A stretch of DNA of 64,000 bases from MWBF01 sp040772005 (GTDB lineage Bacteria; Chloroflexota; Anaerolineae; CG2-30-64-16): contig JAXGYZ010000005.1 of the NCBI GenBank assembly GCA_040772005.1, positions 1-64,000 on the forward strand, in the 5' to 3' direction. Below the pieces are notes generated by a model that worked only from the letters and a program-made list of their open reading frames with translations, did no database searches and was not told where the DNA came from. The translations under genes were made by a program, and so were the position numbers. Of the stretch, positions 18,975 to 27,029 are shown in pieces (the first letter of the stretch is position 1; each line of letters starts with the position of its first letter).

Positions 18975-19918
18975 TTGCGCCCCTCCGTCTCATAGTAGAC
19001 CCACAGGCTGGATGACCGGAACACCAGCAGGGTCAGCGCCAGGATGACCAGGAAAATCACCACCGCCAGCGCCGAGGCATAGCCCATGTTCAGGTAGACG
19101 AACGCCTGCTGGTACAGGTAGAGGACGTAGAACAGGGCGGAGTTCTGTGGGCCGCCGGACGGGCCGTTGTTGAAGATGAAGGCCGGTCCGAAGATTTGCA
19201 GCGAACCGATGATGCCCATCACCAGGTTGAAGAAGATGGTAGGCGTCAGCAGCGGCATGGTCACGCTGCGGAACTTGGCCCACGGACCAGCGCCGTCGAT
19301 TTCCGCCGCCTCATACAGGTGGGTCGGGATGTCCTGCAACCCAGCCATGAAGATGATGGCGGTCCAGCCGACGCCCCACAGGCTCATCAGGATGAAGGCC
19401 GGCTTGATCCACAGTGCGCTGCTGGTCCACGGGATGCGACCGATGCCGAAGAAGGACAGGGCATAGTTGATCAGGCCGACACGGGGATTGAGCAGCCACA
19501 GCCAGAGGACGGCGCTTGCCACCGATGGCACGACCGAGGGGATAAAGAATACCGAGCGAAAGAACGACCGGAAGTGAATCTTCTGGTTGAGCAGGATCGC
19601 GAGGAACAACGCCAGCAGCAGTCCCAGCGGCACTGCGCCCAGGCTGTAGTAGGCGCTATTATACAGGGCTTTCATCGGGAGGGTATCGGTGGTGAACATC
19701 TTTATATAGTTCGCCAGCCCCATCCACTTATAGTCGCCCAGGATGCTGTAGTCGGTCAGGCTGTAGTAGAAGGCAGCAAAGATGGGGTAGATGTTCAGCA
19801 CGAAGAGGCGGATGAGCCAGGGCAGGGCAAATGCGATGCCCAGGAGCGCCTCCTTGAACGCCATGGACCGCACGATCGCGGACAACGGTTTGTGATGCCG
19901 GGTCTGCGTTGCTTGCAT
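18971..19918 (-). CDS. ABC sugar transporter permease, MalF type
   Basis: 315 residues with six hydrophobic segments; an N-terminal cytoplasmic stretch of about 20 residues precedes the first (LLGIAFALPWLIRLFVLNIY). The EAA loop reads HLYEAAEIDGAGPWAKFRSV with TMPLLTPTIFFNLVMGI. It forms the inner-membrane channel with the MalG-type partner. The gene starts at ATG 19918, 29 bases after the FGE-like gene, in the same minus-strand run. Confidence 0.93.
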   Translation of the reverse strand: MQATQTRHHKPLSAIVRSMAFKEALLGIAFALPWLIRLFVLNIYPIFAAFYYSLTDYSILGDYKWMGLANYIKMFTTDTLPMKALYNSAYYSLGAVPLGLLLALFLAILLNQKIHFRSFFRSVFFIPSVVPSVASAVLWLWLLNPRVGLINYALSFFGIGRIPWTSSALWIKPAFILMSLWGVGWTAIIFMAGLQDIPTHLYEAAEIDGAGPWAKFRSVTMPLLTPTIFFNLVMGIIGSLQIFGPAFIFNNGPSGGPQNSALFYVLYLYQQAFVYLNMGYASALAVVIFLVILALTLLVFRSSSLWVYYETEGRK

Positions 19919-19947
19919 AATCGGGTCCTCCTAGCGAGCGCGTGCGC

Positions 19948-20925
19948 TCAGCGCACGTATGCACTGCGCGTACAGCGAAATCCGACATAGATGTTCGTCT
20001 CATCGGCCGGCTTGAACGAACGGTAGCGGGTGGAGGCGTAGAGCGGCTGCAGGCCCCAGGCGCCGCCCCGGTACACCCGGTTGTCGCCGCTCGCCGGTCC
20101 CTGTGGGTTGAGCGCCGGGGACTGAACGTAGTAGTCGGCAGCATAGCAATCGGCCACCCATTCCGCAGCGTTGCCGGCCAGGTCCAGCGCGCCGGCCCAG
20201 CTCGCGCCGGCAGGGAAGCCGCCGGCCGGGGCCGTTTCCTCGAAGCCGTCGTGCCACGCGCTGGCGCTGCCCGGCAGCCAGCAGCCATCGTCGCAGAAGT
20301 TCAACCGCGTGCCGTCGAACTCGTCGCCCCAGGGGAAGTTCAGCCCGTCCGGCCCGGCCGCCGCATATTCCCACTCGGCCTCGGTCGGCAGCCGTGCGCC
20401 GGCCCACTCGCAGTAGCCGGCCGCCTGCTGCCAGCTCACGTACAGCACGGGGTGGCTGGCATAGTCGGAGGCATGGAAGTAGTCGCTCCGCAGGTAGAAG
20501 CCCGTCTCGCTGGGCAGCGAGCAGGCCCCAGCCGCGACGCAGGCCGCATACTGCGCGTTGGTGACCTCCGTCCGGTCCAGCCAGAAGGCGTCGAGCGTGA
20601 CCTGGTGGGCGGGCTGCTCGTCGTCGAACCACTGGCGGTGACAGACGGAGCGGCCCGGGCTGCAGGTGTAACATGCCCGGTTGTACTCGCTGCAGATGGC
20701 CGAGAGGAAGTCGACGCGGGCGTCGTCGCTGCCCATCGTGAATGTGCCGCCGGGAACGTAAACCATCGTCGCCTCATCGGCTGGCCGCATCCAGGTGTCG
20801 CCCAACGCGGCCGTGGCCGGCGGTGCCGCGCGCGTGAGGAGCGGCCGCAGCACGGCTACTGTCGCCACGGACAGCAGCACGATGCCGCCCAGCACTATCC
20901 ACGGAAGCGCCGTCCTGGACTTCAT
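19948..20925 (-). CDS. Membrane-anchored SUMF1/FGE-sulfatase-like protein, probably without FGE activity
   Basis: 325 residues. An N-terminal uncleaved-looking helix (PWIVLGGIVLLSVATVAVL) anchors it, with the domain outside. The FGE-sulfatase fold is shown by MVYVPGGTFTMGSDDARVDF, DAFWLDRTEVTNAQYAACV, ARLPTEAEWEYAAAG, DLAGNAAEWVADCY and YRGGAWG, ending YVGFRCTR. The cysteine pair that formylglycine-generating enzymes need in the segment after GGAW is not present (LYASTRYRSF), so sulfatase activation is unlikely; such domains also serve as binding or ergothioneine-like scaffolds. It sits between the Fe-ADH gene and the sugar permeases, 13 and 29 bases apart. Role in the cluster unknown. Confidence 0.82.
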   Translation of the reverse strand: MKSRTALPWIVLGGIVLLSVATVAVLRPLLTRAAPPATAALGDTWMRPADEATMVYVPGGTFTMGSDDARVDFLSAICSEYNRACYTCSPGRSVCHRQWFDDEQPAHQVTLDAFWLDRTEVTNAQYAACVAAGACSLPSETGFYLRSDYFHASDYASHPVLYVSWQQAAGYCEWAGARLPTEAEWEYAAAGPDGLNFPWGDEFDGTRLNFCDDGCWLPGSASAWHDGFEETAPAGGFPAGASWAGALDLAGNAAEWVADCYAADYYVQSPALNPQGPASGDNRVYRGGAWGLQPLYASTRYRSFKPADETNIYVGFRCTRSAYVR

Positions 20926-20938
20926 CTCATGCGCCTCT

Positions 20939-22276
20939 TTACTCGAGATTGCGGATCAGCGACAGCTCGCCCGTCTGCGCGGCCCGCAGCACCGGCCCCA
21001 TGTACTCGTCCACCAGGTCGGCGGAGAGCGCGACGGGCATGTTCTCCAGCTTGCTCTTGAGCTGCGGGTTCTTTGCCGCGGCCAGCGCGCGCGTGATGTG
21101 GTCATCGGTGAACCCGGGCACATCGTTCAGCCGGACCGGGAAGCCGATGCTCTCCTGGAAGGTCATCATGGCGTGCGCGACCGCGACCCCCAGCGCACGC
21201 CCTGCGAGTTGGGTCGTGCCCGCCGGTGCATACCCCGCAGTCTCGAAGATGCTCGCGACCAGTGCGAGCGGCGGCTGGATGGCCGGGGCGAACAGTACGG
21301 TGTAGTACGGGTTCATGATGGCGCACGCGCGACCGTGGCTCAGGATGTCCACCAGCGAGAAGCTGGTCAGGTGCGCGCCGTTCGTGCCGCCGATCATGAT
21401 GGCGTACCCGCCGAGGTCGGTCGCCAGGCCAAGCGCCTCTCGCGCTTCTGCGGGCGGCTGGCCGTCCGGGGTCTCCGCCAGCACGACCGGCAGATAGTTC
21501 ACGATGAGCGTGATGGCCGTCTGCGCGACGCGTGCCACGAGGTCATAGTCGGGCTTGCCAACCGCGCCGTAGAGCACCTCCAGCACATGCGAGAAGCCAT
21601 CGAGCGCACCGTCTGCGGTCAGCGCACGCGGCGCGCCGAACGTCACCGCGTAGTCAAACACGGGCTGCGCGGGCACGATGGCCTCGTCCACGATCAGCTT
21701 CTTCTGGCCGGTGCTCAGGTCGGTGATGTTCGAGTATTTGGTCAGGTGCGCGCCGGAGCTGGCCGCAGTCTGGATCGCGACGTGGCCGCGCAGGGTCTTG
21801 CCCGTCTCCGCCAGCCGCCGGCTGACGAGGCCGGTGCCGAAGTAGTCCTCCACGGAGCCGCCGAGCGTGCAGAGGACCTCCGCGGCCTTGGTCGCGTCGA
21901 TGGTGCTGCCGCCGCCGAAGCTGATGACGACATCCGGCTGTGCCGCGGCCAGCCCGTGGGTGATGCGCTCCAGGTCGTCGCGCGGGGCATTGGCCCGTGC
22001 GCCGTCCAGCTCACCGACCAGCGTGACGCCTGCGGCTGCCAGGGATGCGCGAATCTGGTCCAGGTACGGCTCCGCGCCGCCGAAGCGATCGCGGACGAGC
22101 AGCCCGCGGGCGCCCCCGTCGCCTGGGCCGAGCCGCCGCGTGGCCGGGCCGACGCGGGGCAGGACGTCCAGGCCGTGGATGTACGTCTCGCCCTTGAATT
22201 CGAGCAGCAGCTCACGCGCGGCCGTGAAGACGGCGGGCGCGGATCCGTGCGGGACGATTTCAGATTCGTTGACCAT
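20939..22276 (-). CDS. Iron-containing alcohol dehydrogenase
   Basis: 445 residues. The nucleotide site FGGGSTIDATKAAE and the metal-binding set of type-III ADHs are visible: an aspartate and histidine in DGALDGFSHVLEVLYG, and the histidines in NGAHLTSFSLVDILSHGRAC. It should interconvert an alcohol and an aldehyde or ketone with NAD(P). The ATG at 22276 lies inside the 3' end of the LacI gene (17-base overlap), so the two are coupled. The substrate is unknown; context suggests a polyol or a product of the upstream methyltransferase or SDR steps. The family also includes glycerol and lactaldehyde dehydrogenases. Confidence 0.88.
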   Translation of the reverse strand: MVNESEIVPHGSAPAVFTAARELLLEFKGETYIHGLDVLPRVGPATRRLGPGDGGARGLLVRDRFGGAEPYLDQIRASLAAAGVTLVGELDGARANAPRDDLERITHGLAAAQPDVVISFGGGSTIDATKAAEVLCTLGGSVEDYFGTGLVSRRLAETGKTLRGHVAIQTAASSGAHLTKYSNITDLSTGQKKLIVDEAIVPAQPVFDYAVTFGAPRALTADGALDGFSHVLEVLYGAVGKPDYDLVARVAQTAITLIVNYLPVVLAETPDGQPPAEAREALGLATDLGGYAIMIGGTNGAHLTSFSLVDILSHGRACAIMNPYYTVLFAPAIQPPLALVASIFETAGYAPAGTTQLAGRALGVAVAHAMMTFQESIGFPVRLNDVPGFTDDHITRALAAAKNPQLKSKLENMPVALSADLVDEYMGPVLRAAQTGELSLIRNLE

Positions 22277-23336
22277 CGGGTGTCTCCTGTTCCAGGCGTT
22301 GCGCCGGGGGCTGGGGCGCAAGGACGGCCGTTGAGCCGCGCACAACCAGCGAAAAGTCGATCTCCAGCAGCACGGGGGGCCGGGGCTGCGCCGCGGGCTG
22401 CTCGATGCGCTCCAACAGGAGCGTAATCGCGGCCTCGGCCAGCCGGGCCTGGCTGCTGCGGATAGCGGTGATGCTCGGTCGCGTGAACGCAAACCAGTCC
22501 ACGTCATCGAAGCACACCAGGGAAAGCTGTGCAGGCACGTCGACGCGCTGCGAGTGCAGCGTGCGCATCACGCCGGGCATGACCGCGTTGCTGGCCGCAA
22601 AGATGGCAGTCGGCGGCGCAGCCAGCTTCAGCAGGTCGAGGCAGGCCAGCGTGCCCCAGGTCGCGCGCAACTGATCGATCTTGACCAGTTGCGGGTCCAC
22701 CGGCACGCCGAAGTCGCGCATGGCATCGGCATAGCCCTGCCAGCGGGCCCGGTTGCTGGAGAACTGCTCGTCGCCGCCGATGTAGCCGATGCGCCGGTGG
22801 CCGAGGGTGATGAGGTAGCGGGTGGCCGCGTACGCGCCCTGGGTGTCCTCGAAGGTGACGGTGTCCAGCGCATCGCCGGGCACCCGGCGCACGATGGCGA
22901 CCGCGGGCGTCTCGTGCTCGGCCAGGTAGGCGAGCATGGCGCTGTCGAGCGCGGAGGGCACGAGAATGAGGCCGGCGACGTTCTGGCCCACCATGTCGTA
23001 CAGCGTTTCGGTCTCGCCCGCCGGGTCATCCGCAGTCGGCGCGAGCAGCAGGTGATAGCCCCGCCGCATGAGGTTCTGGCTGATGGCATCTGCGAGCGCG
23101 GCATAGTAGGCGTTGGCGAGGCTCGGCACGACCAGCCCGACGACCCGGCTGCCCCGGCGGCGCAAGGCCCGCGCCTGCAGGTTCGGCTGGTAGTTGAGCG
23201 CGGCGGCCGCGTCCAGCACGCGCTGGCGCACGTCATCCGAGACCGTCGTCGCACCGCTGACCGCCCGCGAGGCGGTCGCAATGGACACACCGGCCTGCTC
23301 TGCCACATCCTTGAGCGTGATACGTCGCTTGGGCAT
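22260..23336 (-). CDS. LacI-family transcriptional regulator
   Basis: 358 residues. The helix-turn-helix reads ITLKDVAEQAGVSIATASRA with VSG, and the hinge NYQPNLQARALRRRGSRVVG is typical. The sugar-sensing domain follows, with LVVPSLANAYYAAL, AATRYLITLGHRRIGYIGG and LSLVCFDDVDWF. It lies inside the catabolic run and is the natural candidate to bind the two LacI-type palindromes at 26797-26810 and 26936-26949 that control the run and the divergent aminotransferase gene. That pairing is inferred. ATG at 23336. Confidence 0.93.
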   Translation of the reverse strand: MPKRRITLKDVAEQAGVSIATASRAVSGATTVSDDVRQRVLDAAAALNYQPNLQARALRRRGSRVVGLVVPSLANAYYAALADAISQNLMRRGYHLLLAPTADDPAGETETLYDMVGQNVAGLILVPSALDSAMLAYLAEHETPAVAIVRRVPGDALDTVTFEDTQGAYAATRYLITLGHRRIGYIGGDEQFSSNRARWQGYADAMRDFGVPVDPQLVKIDQLRATWGTLACLDLLKLAAPPTAIFAASNAVMPGVMRTLHSQRVDVPAQLSLVCFDDVDWFAFTRPSITAIRSSQARLAEAAITLLLERIEQPAAQPRPPVLLEIDFSLVVRGSTAVLAPQPPAQRLEQETPDGQRI

Positions 23337-23361
23337 CTCCGCCTGGCCGTTCTTCTGTGCG

Positions 23362-24117
23362 TTAGAACGTAATCGTCAGCCCGCCGTCCACGGTGATGAC
23401 CTGGCCCGTGATGTAGGTCGCGTCGGGCCCCGCGAGGAAGAGCGCCACGCCCGCAATTTCCTCCGGCTCCGCGGCCCGGCGCAGCGGCAGGTGCTGGCCC
23501 TCCACATAGTTCTGCCGGAACCACTCGGTCTCCAGCTCGCTCACGCCGTTGACCACGCTCATGGCGGTGCGCACGAAGCCCGGCGCAATTGCGTTGACCA
23601 GGATGTTGCGCGGGGCGAGTTCGAGCGCGAGCCCGCGGCAGTACTGGTTGATGGCGGCCTTCGCCATCGCGTAGCCGCCGGAAAACGCCTCGGCGCGCTC
23701 CCCGTGGATGGAGGTCACGTGAATCACGCGGCCCCCGCCGGTCATCAGGGGCACCGCCATGCGAGTCAGATAGATGGCGCCGTCGAGCATGATATCGAGG
23801 CTGCGGCGAAAATCGGCCAGCGGCGCGTCGATCGTGTGCCCGGCGAAGGAGACGCCCGCGCAGTTGACCAGCACATCCACTCCGCCCCACCGTTTGCTGA
23901 CCTGCTCTCCGATGGCCGCAGCGGTGGCCGGGTCGCTGTAATCGCCGGGGCAGACGAGATGCTCTCCGGGTGGGAACTCCGCCACGACGCGGCGCAGCTC
24001 CGCCTCGCGCCGCGCGGTGACGCACACGTGCCAGCCCTCACGGCCGAAACGCTCCGCGGTCGCCCGCCCGATGCCGGACGATGCGCCGGAGACAATCACG
24101 CGCTTGCGCTCTGCCAT
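23362..24117 (-). CDS. Short-chain dehydrogenase/reductase (SDR, classical)
   Basis: 251 residues. Seen: cofactor motif GASSGIG (residues 11-17), NAG-type NCAG (85-88), catalytic S136 (VTSIHG), Y149 and K153 (GGYAMAKAA), and the C-terminal ITVDGG. An arginine pair in TARREAE after the second strand suggests NADP use. It oxidises or reduces a hydroxyl of an unknown substrate. It lies 6 bases after the M24 peptidase gene and 25 bases before the LacI gene. Confidence 0.93.
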   Translation of the reverse strand: MAERKRVIVSGASSGIGRATAERFGREGWHVCVTARREAELRRVVAEFPPGEHLVCPGDYSDPATAAAIGEQVSKRWGGVDVLVNCAGVSFAGHTIDAPLADFRRSLDIMLDGAIYLTRMAVPLMTGGGRVIHVTSIHGERAEAFSGGYAMAKAAINQYCRGLALELAPRNILVNAIAPGFVRTAMSVVNGVSELETEWFRQNYVEGQHLPLRRAAEPEEIAGVALFLAGPDATYITGQVITVDGGLTITF

Positions 24118-24123
24118 GTGCGC

Positions 24124-25248
24124 TTATCCCATCCAGCCGAGGTGCTGCGTCAGCAGCTCGCAGCCGTCCGCGGTGACGAGCACCACATCCTCCAGCCGCA
24201 CCCCGCCCACGCCCGGCAGATAAATACCCGGCTCGATGGCGATGACCATCCCCTCGGCCAGTGGCATCGTGTTGTAAGGCACGAGCCGCGGCTCCTCGTG
24301 AAAGCTCACGCCCAGCCCATGGCCGGAGTGATGCGGGTAGACCGGGTAACCCGCGTCGCGGATTGCTCCGCGGAGCAGCGCGTCCAGGTCGCACGCGCGA
24401 ACGCCCGGCTGCACCGCGTCGATGCCGCGGCGCAGCGTGTCGTGGACGACCATGTAGAGCTTGCGCAGCTCGGCCGGCGGCTCGCCCGCAAAGTGCGTGC
24501 CGCAGATGTCGCCCCAGTAGCCGTTGAGCCGCGGAACGATGTCCGCGATGACCGGGTCGCCCGCAGCCAGCACGTACTCGGCCGGCAGCCCGCCGATATC
24601 GCCCGTGCGCGGCCCGCCGACCAGGTCGGCCAGGACCGGCAGGCGGCCCCCCGCAGCGACCTCCAGCCGCGCCTTGAGTTGGCCCCACAGCGCGATTTCG
24701 CTGATGCCGGGGCGGACGGCTTCGGCCATCTCGGCCTGCGACAGGTCGCACAGCGCGAGCGCAGCGCGCAGCAGCTCGATCTCGGCCGGGGCCTTGACCG
24801 CGCGCAAGGCATCGAGCGCGCCGTCGAAGGGCGTCAGCTCAGCGCTGCCCAGCGCGGCCTGCACCGCGGGCAGCAGCGCCGCAGGGAGGAACCGGAGCTC
24901 GACCGCAACCTTGCCCGGCCCGCAGCCCGCAGACACCACGTCCTGCACGACTGCCGCCTGCCGCGCGACTACGTCCAGCGGCGCATCGACGGTATATCCG
25001 GCATATTCGCGGACTTCCGCGCCGCAATCGCGCAAGGCCGGGGCCTCCGCGTCGGACGCGATGACCGTCAGGCCGCCGTCCTGCCACCAGCCGAGCGCAG
25101 GCCCGCCCTCGAACGGGCTGGGGCCGGTCTGCATGGGGGGTGCATAGCCGATGAGCCAGGTGAGCGTCCAGGGGCCGGCGAGCAGCGCGGCCCGGCAGCC
25201 GCGGCTGCGGAGCGCCTGCTCGAAGCGACTGAGGTTGGCCTGGTTCAT
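24124..25248 (-). CDS. M24-family metallopeptidase (creatinase / Xaa-Pro dipeptidase-like)
   Basis: 374 residues in two parts. The N-terminal creatinase-like domain (to about residue 130) includes LAGPWTLTWLIGYAPPM. The pita-bread catalytic domain holds the five metal ligands: two aspartates in IADIVPRLNGYWGDICGTHF, histidine in HHSGHGLGVSF, glutamate in IAIEPGIYL and in VRLEDVVLV. Possible activities are dipeptide cleavage or hydrolysis of guanidino or betaine-like amides; next to an MttB-family methyltransferase, a creatinase-type role in catabolism of a methylated nitrogen compound is attractive but inferred. ATG at 25248, 26 bases after the MttB-like gene. Confidence 0.88.
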   Translation of the reverse strand: MNQANLSRFEQALRSRGCRAALLAGPWTLTWLIGYAPPMQTGPSPFEGGPALGWWQDGGLTVIASDAEAPALRDCGAEVREYAGYTVDAPLDVVARQAAVVQDVVSAGCGPGKVAVELRFLPAALLPAVQAALGSAELTPFDGALDALRAVKAPAEIELLRAALALCDLSQAEMAEAVRPGISEIALWGQLKARLEVAAGGRLPVLADLVGGPRTGDIGGLPAEYVLAAGDPVIADIVPRLNGYWGDICGTHFAGEPPAELRKLYMVVHDTLRRGIDAVQPGVRACDLDALLRGAIRDAGYPVYPHHSGHGLGVSFHEEPRLVPYNTMPLAEGMVIAIEPGIYLPGVGGVRLEDVVLVTADGCELLTQHLGWMG

Positions 25249-25274
25249 GGTGCGCTCCTGGATGTGGGCCGGGT

Positions 25275-26750
25275 TCAGCGGATGTCGGCGGTCGCGGCCA
25301 GCGCGTCGCGCAGGGCCAGCTCGAGATTGCGGTCCACCTCCGGCGGCAAGGGCACCGGCCCCGCGGTCGCCAGGATCTCCTGCACGCGCGCGTGCGCGAG
25401 GTCGTGGCCCATCGCCTTGCCCGCCTCGGTCCACTGCTCGATGGTCTGGCGGCGGAACAACTGCGGGAAGTAGAGTTCGCTGCGGAAGTGGCGGACGGTG
25501 TGGTCGCTGCCCAGGAAGCTGCCGCCCGGCCCCGCCTGCCGGATCGCGTCCAGCGCCAGCGTGTCGTCGTCCACCGTGATGCCGCGCAGGACGTGCCTGA
25601 CCATGTGGGCCAGCTCGTCGCAGATGACGACCATCTCCTGGCAGCCATACAGCCCGAACGCCATGCTGCCGAGGCTCTGGTTGAGGTTGGCGCCCGCAAG
25701 CGCGTTGAGCAACATGCTCATCATCGCTTCGGACGCGGCCTCCGCATCGGGCGTCTTGCCCTCCACGCCGCCGCCCAGGCTGTAGATGGGCAGGCCGTAG
25801 TGCCGCGCCATCTGCGCCATCGCGGCCTTGCCGAGGTTCTGCTCCGGGCTGCCGTAGGTGCACTGCGAGGTCCGCATGTCGAACACATCCGTGTCCGGCT
25901 TGAGCACGACCGGTGCGCCGGGCCGGAGCAGTTGGGTCAGCACGACGCCGAACAACACCTCCGCGGCGGTCAGCGCCAGCGTGCCCGCGACTGTGGCCGG
26001 GCCGCTCGCAGCCATCATGGGGCCGGGCGAGTAGAGGATGGGCACGCCCGCCGCGACCGCATCCACGATGCCCTCGTTCATCTCCGCGACCTTGAGCGGC
26101 GAGACCGGCGTCACGATGCCCAGCACGCTGGGGTGCGCGGCCAGCTCCGCCTCGCCGCCGGATGCGGCCGCGGTCATGCCCAGCAGCAGTTGGGTGAAGC
26201 GGCGGTCCAGGATGTTGATGACGGTGGGCTTGGTCGTGTTGCGGAAGATGGCGTCGAAGTCGTGGAAGAAGATCTGGCCGGTGGGCTTGTCGCCCGACAT
26301 GCAGAGGGTCTGCACGAAGTCGATGTTCGGCAGCGCGTGGCCGATGCGCGTGCTGGTGACCATGTCCGCGTGCGTGGGCGAGCGCGGCTGCCGGCGTTCG
26401 TAGTCGAAGAAGTACGGCTCCGAGGTACCGCCCATGCCCCAATACACGCGGCCGGGCTCCAGCAGTAGGTCTCGGGCGGGGTCGCGCCGCGCATGGAGCA
26501 CAAATGACCCGGGCGCGGTACGGAGGGCCGCATCGACCATGTCTGGCGGGATGTGGATGCGCCGCGTGTCACGGTCGACCCGTGCGCCGCTGCGCGCCAT
26601 GATGTCCAGGATGAGTTGCGACTCGCTCTCGATGCCGGGGTCTTGCAGGATGGCGAGCGCCGCGTCGTGGATGCGGAGCACGTCATCCTCGGGGAGTACG
26701 TTCAGCGTCCCCGCCAGGACGCTGCGCTGGGTCGCCGTGCTGGTCACCAT
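25275..26750 (-). CDS. MttB-family (trimethylamine/glycine-betaine type) corrinoid methyltransferase, non-pyrrolysine
   Basis: 491 residues. The family fold is indicated by VLRIHDAALAILQDPGIESE, VYWGMGGTSEPYFFDYE, SGPATVAGTLALTAAEVLFG, IYSLGGGVEGKTPDAEAASE and FLGSDHTVRHFRSELYFPQL. The frame has no internal amber codon, so it belongs to the pyrrolysine-free branch that includes glycine betaine methyltransferase MtgB. Such enzymes demethylate a quaternary amine onto a corrinoid protein. No corrinoid protein or reactivase gene is in the window. It is the first gene of a run that reaches to 12990, driven by a strong promoter at 26834-26862; ATG at 26750 after AAGGAG. Confidence 0.87.
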   Translation of the reverse strand: MVTSTATQRSVLAGTLNVLPEDDVLRIHDAALAILQDPGIESESQLILDIMARSGARVDRDTRRIHIPPDMVDAALRTAPGSFVLHARRDPARDLLLEPGRVYWGMGGTSEPYFFDYERRQPRSPTHADMVTSTRIGHALPNIDFVQTLCMSGDKPTGQIFFHDFDAIFRNTTKPTVINILDRRFTQLLLGMTAAASGGEAELAAHPSVLGIVTPVSPLKVAEMNEGIVDAVAAGVPILYSPGPMMAASGPATVAGTLALTAAEVLFGVVLTQLLRPGAPVVLKPDTDVFDMRTSQCTYGSPEQNLGKAAMAQMARHYGLPIYSLGGGVEGKTPDAEAASEAMMSMLLNALAGANLNQSLGSMAFGLYGCQEMVVICDELAHMVRHVLRGITVDDDTLALDAIRQAGPGGSFLGSDHTVRHFRSELYFPQLFRRQTIEQWTEAGKAMGHDLAHARVQEILATAGPVPLPPEVDRNLELALRDALAATADIR

Positions 26751-26796
26751 CGTTTTTCTCCTTGCGGCAGCTTCGTGGTAGAGGGAGGAGGGATGA

Positions 26797-26810
26797 TGAA
26801 ATCGTTTTCA
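26797..26810. promoter_or_regulatory. LacI-type operator 1
   Basis: TGAAATCGTTTTCA is a near-perfect palindrome centred on CG, the form of LacI/PurR/CcpA-family operators. It lies just downstream of the minus-strand promoter, where a bound repressor would block the methyltransferase run. Twelve of 14 bases match operator 2. Confidence 0.65.
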
Positions 26811-26833
26811 GATAACCCGTCTGCGATAGAGGC

Positions 26834-26862
26834 ATCATACCGTACTTCGGAGCCGTTGTCAA
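26834..26862 (-). promoter_or_regulatory. Sigma-70 promoter for the minus-strand catabolic run
   Basis: On the minus strand TTGACA (26862-26857) and TATGAT (26839-26834) are separated by 17 bases. The start of the MttB-like gene is about 84 bases downstream. Confidence 0.8.
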
Positions 26863-26907
26863 TAGGTTTTCTGCGTGTATTTCGTGCATTTTGGAACTCA
26901 CAAACCC

Positions 26908-26936
26908 TTGACACTGCCTGGCGCGTGTGCTATCCT
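26908..26936 (+). promoter_or_regulatory. Sigma-70 promoter for the plus-strand aminotransferase run
   Basis: TTGACA (26908-26913), a 17-base spacer and TATCCT (26931-26936). The aminotransferase ATG is at 27030. It is back to back with the minus-strand promoter. Confidence 0.8.
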
Positions 26937-26949
26937 GTAATCGTTTTCT
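26936..26949. promoter_or_regulatory. LacI-type operator 2
   Basis: TGTAATCGTTTTCT overlaps the end of the -10 box and the likely transcription start of the plus-strand promoter. It matches operator 1 at 12 of 14 positions. Confidence 0.6.
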
Positions 26950-27029
26950 GGCAGCGGCACGCGCAGCTCCGGGACTTCGCCTTGCGGCCGCGCCCTGACA
27001 CCCCTTTGGCCCCCGGAGGGAGGATAGCC

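Noticed and set aside
25275..26750. Pyrrolysine-dependent trimethylamine methyltransferase
   Set aside because: There is no in-frame amber codon and no Pyl system gene; the pyrrolysine-free branch fits better.
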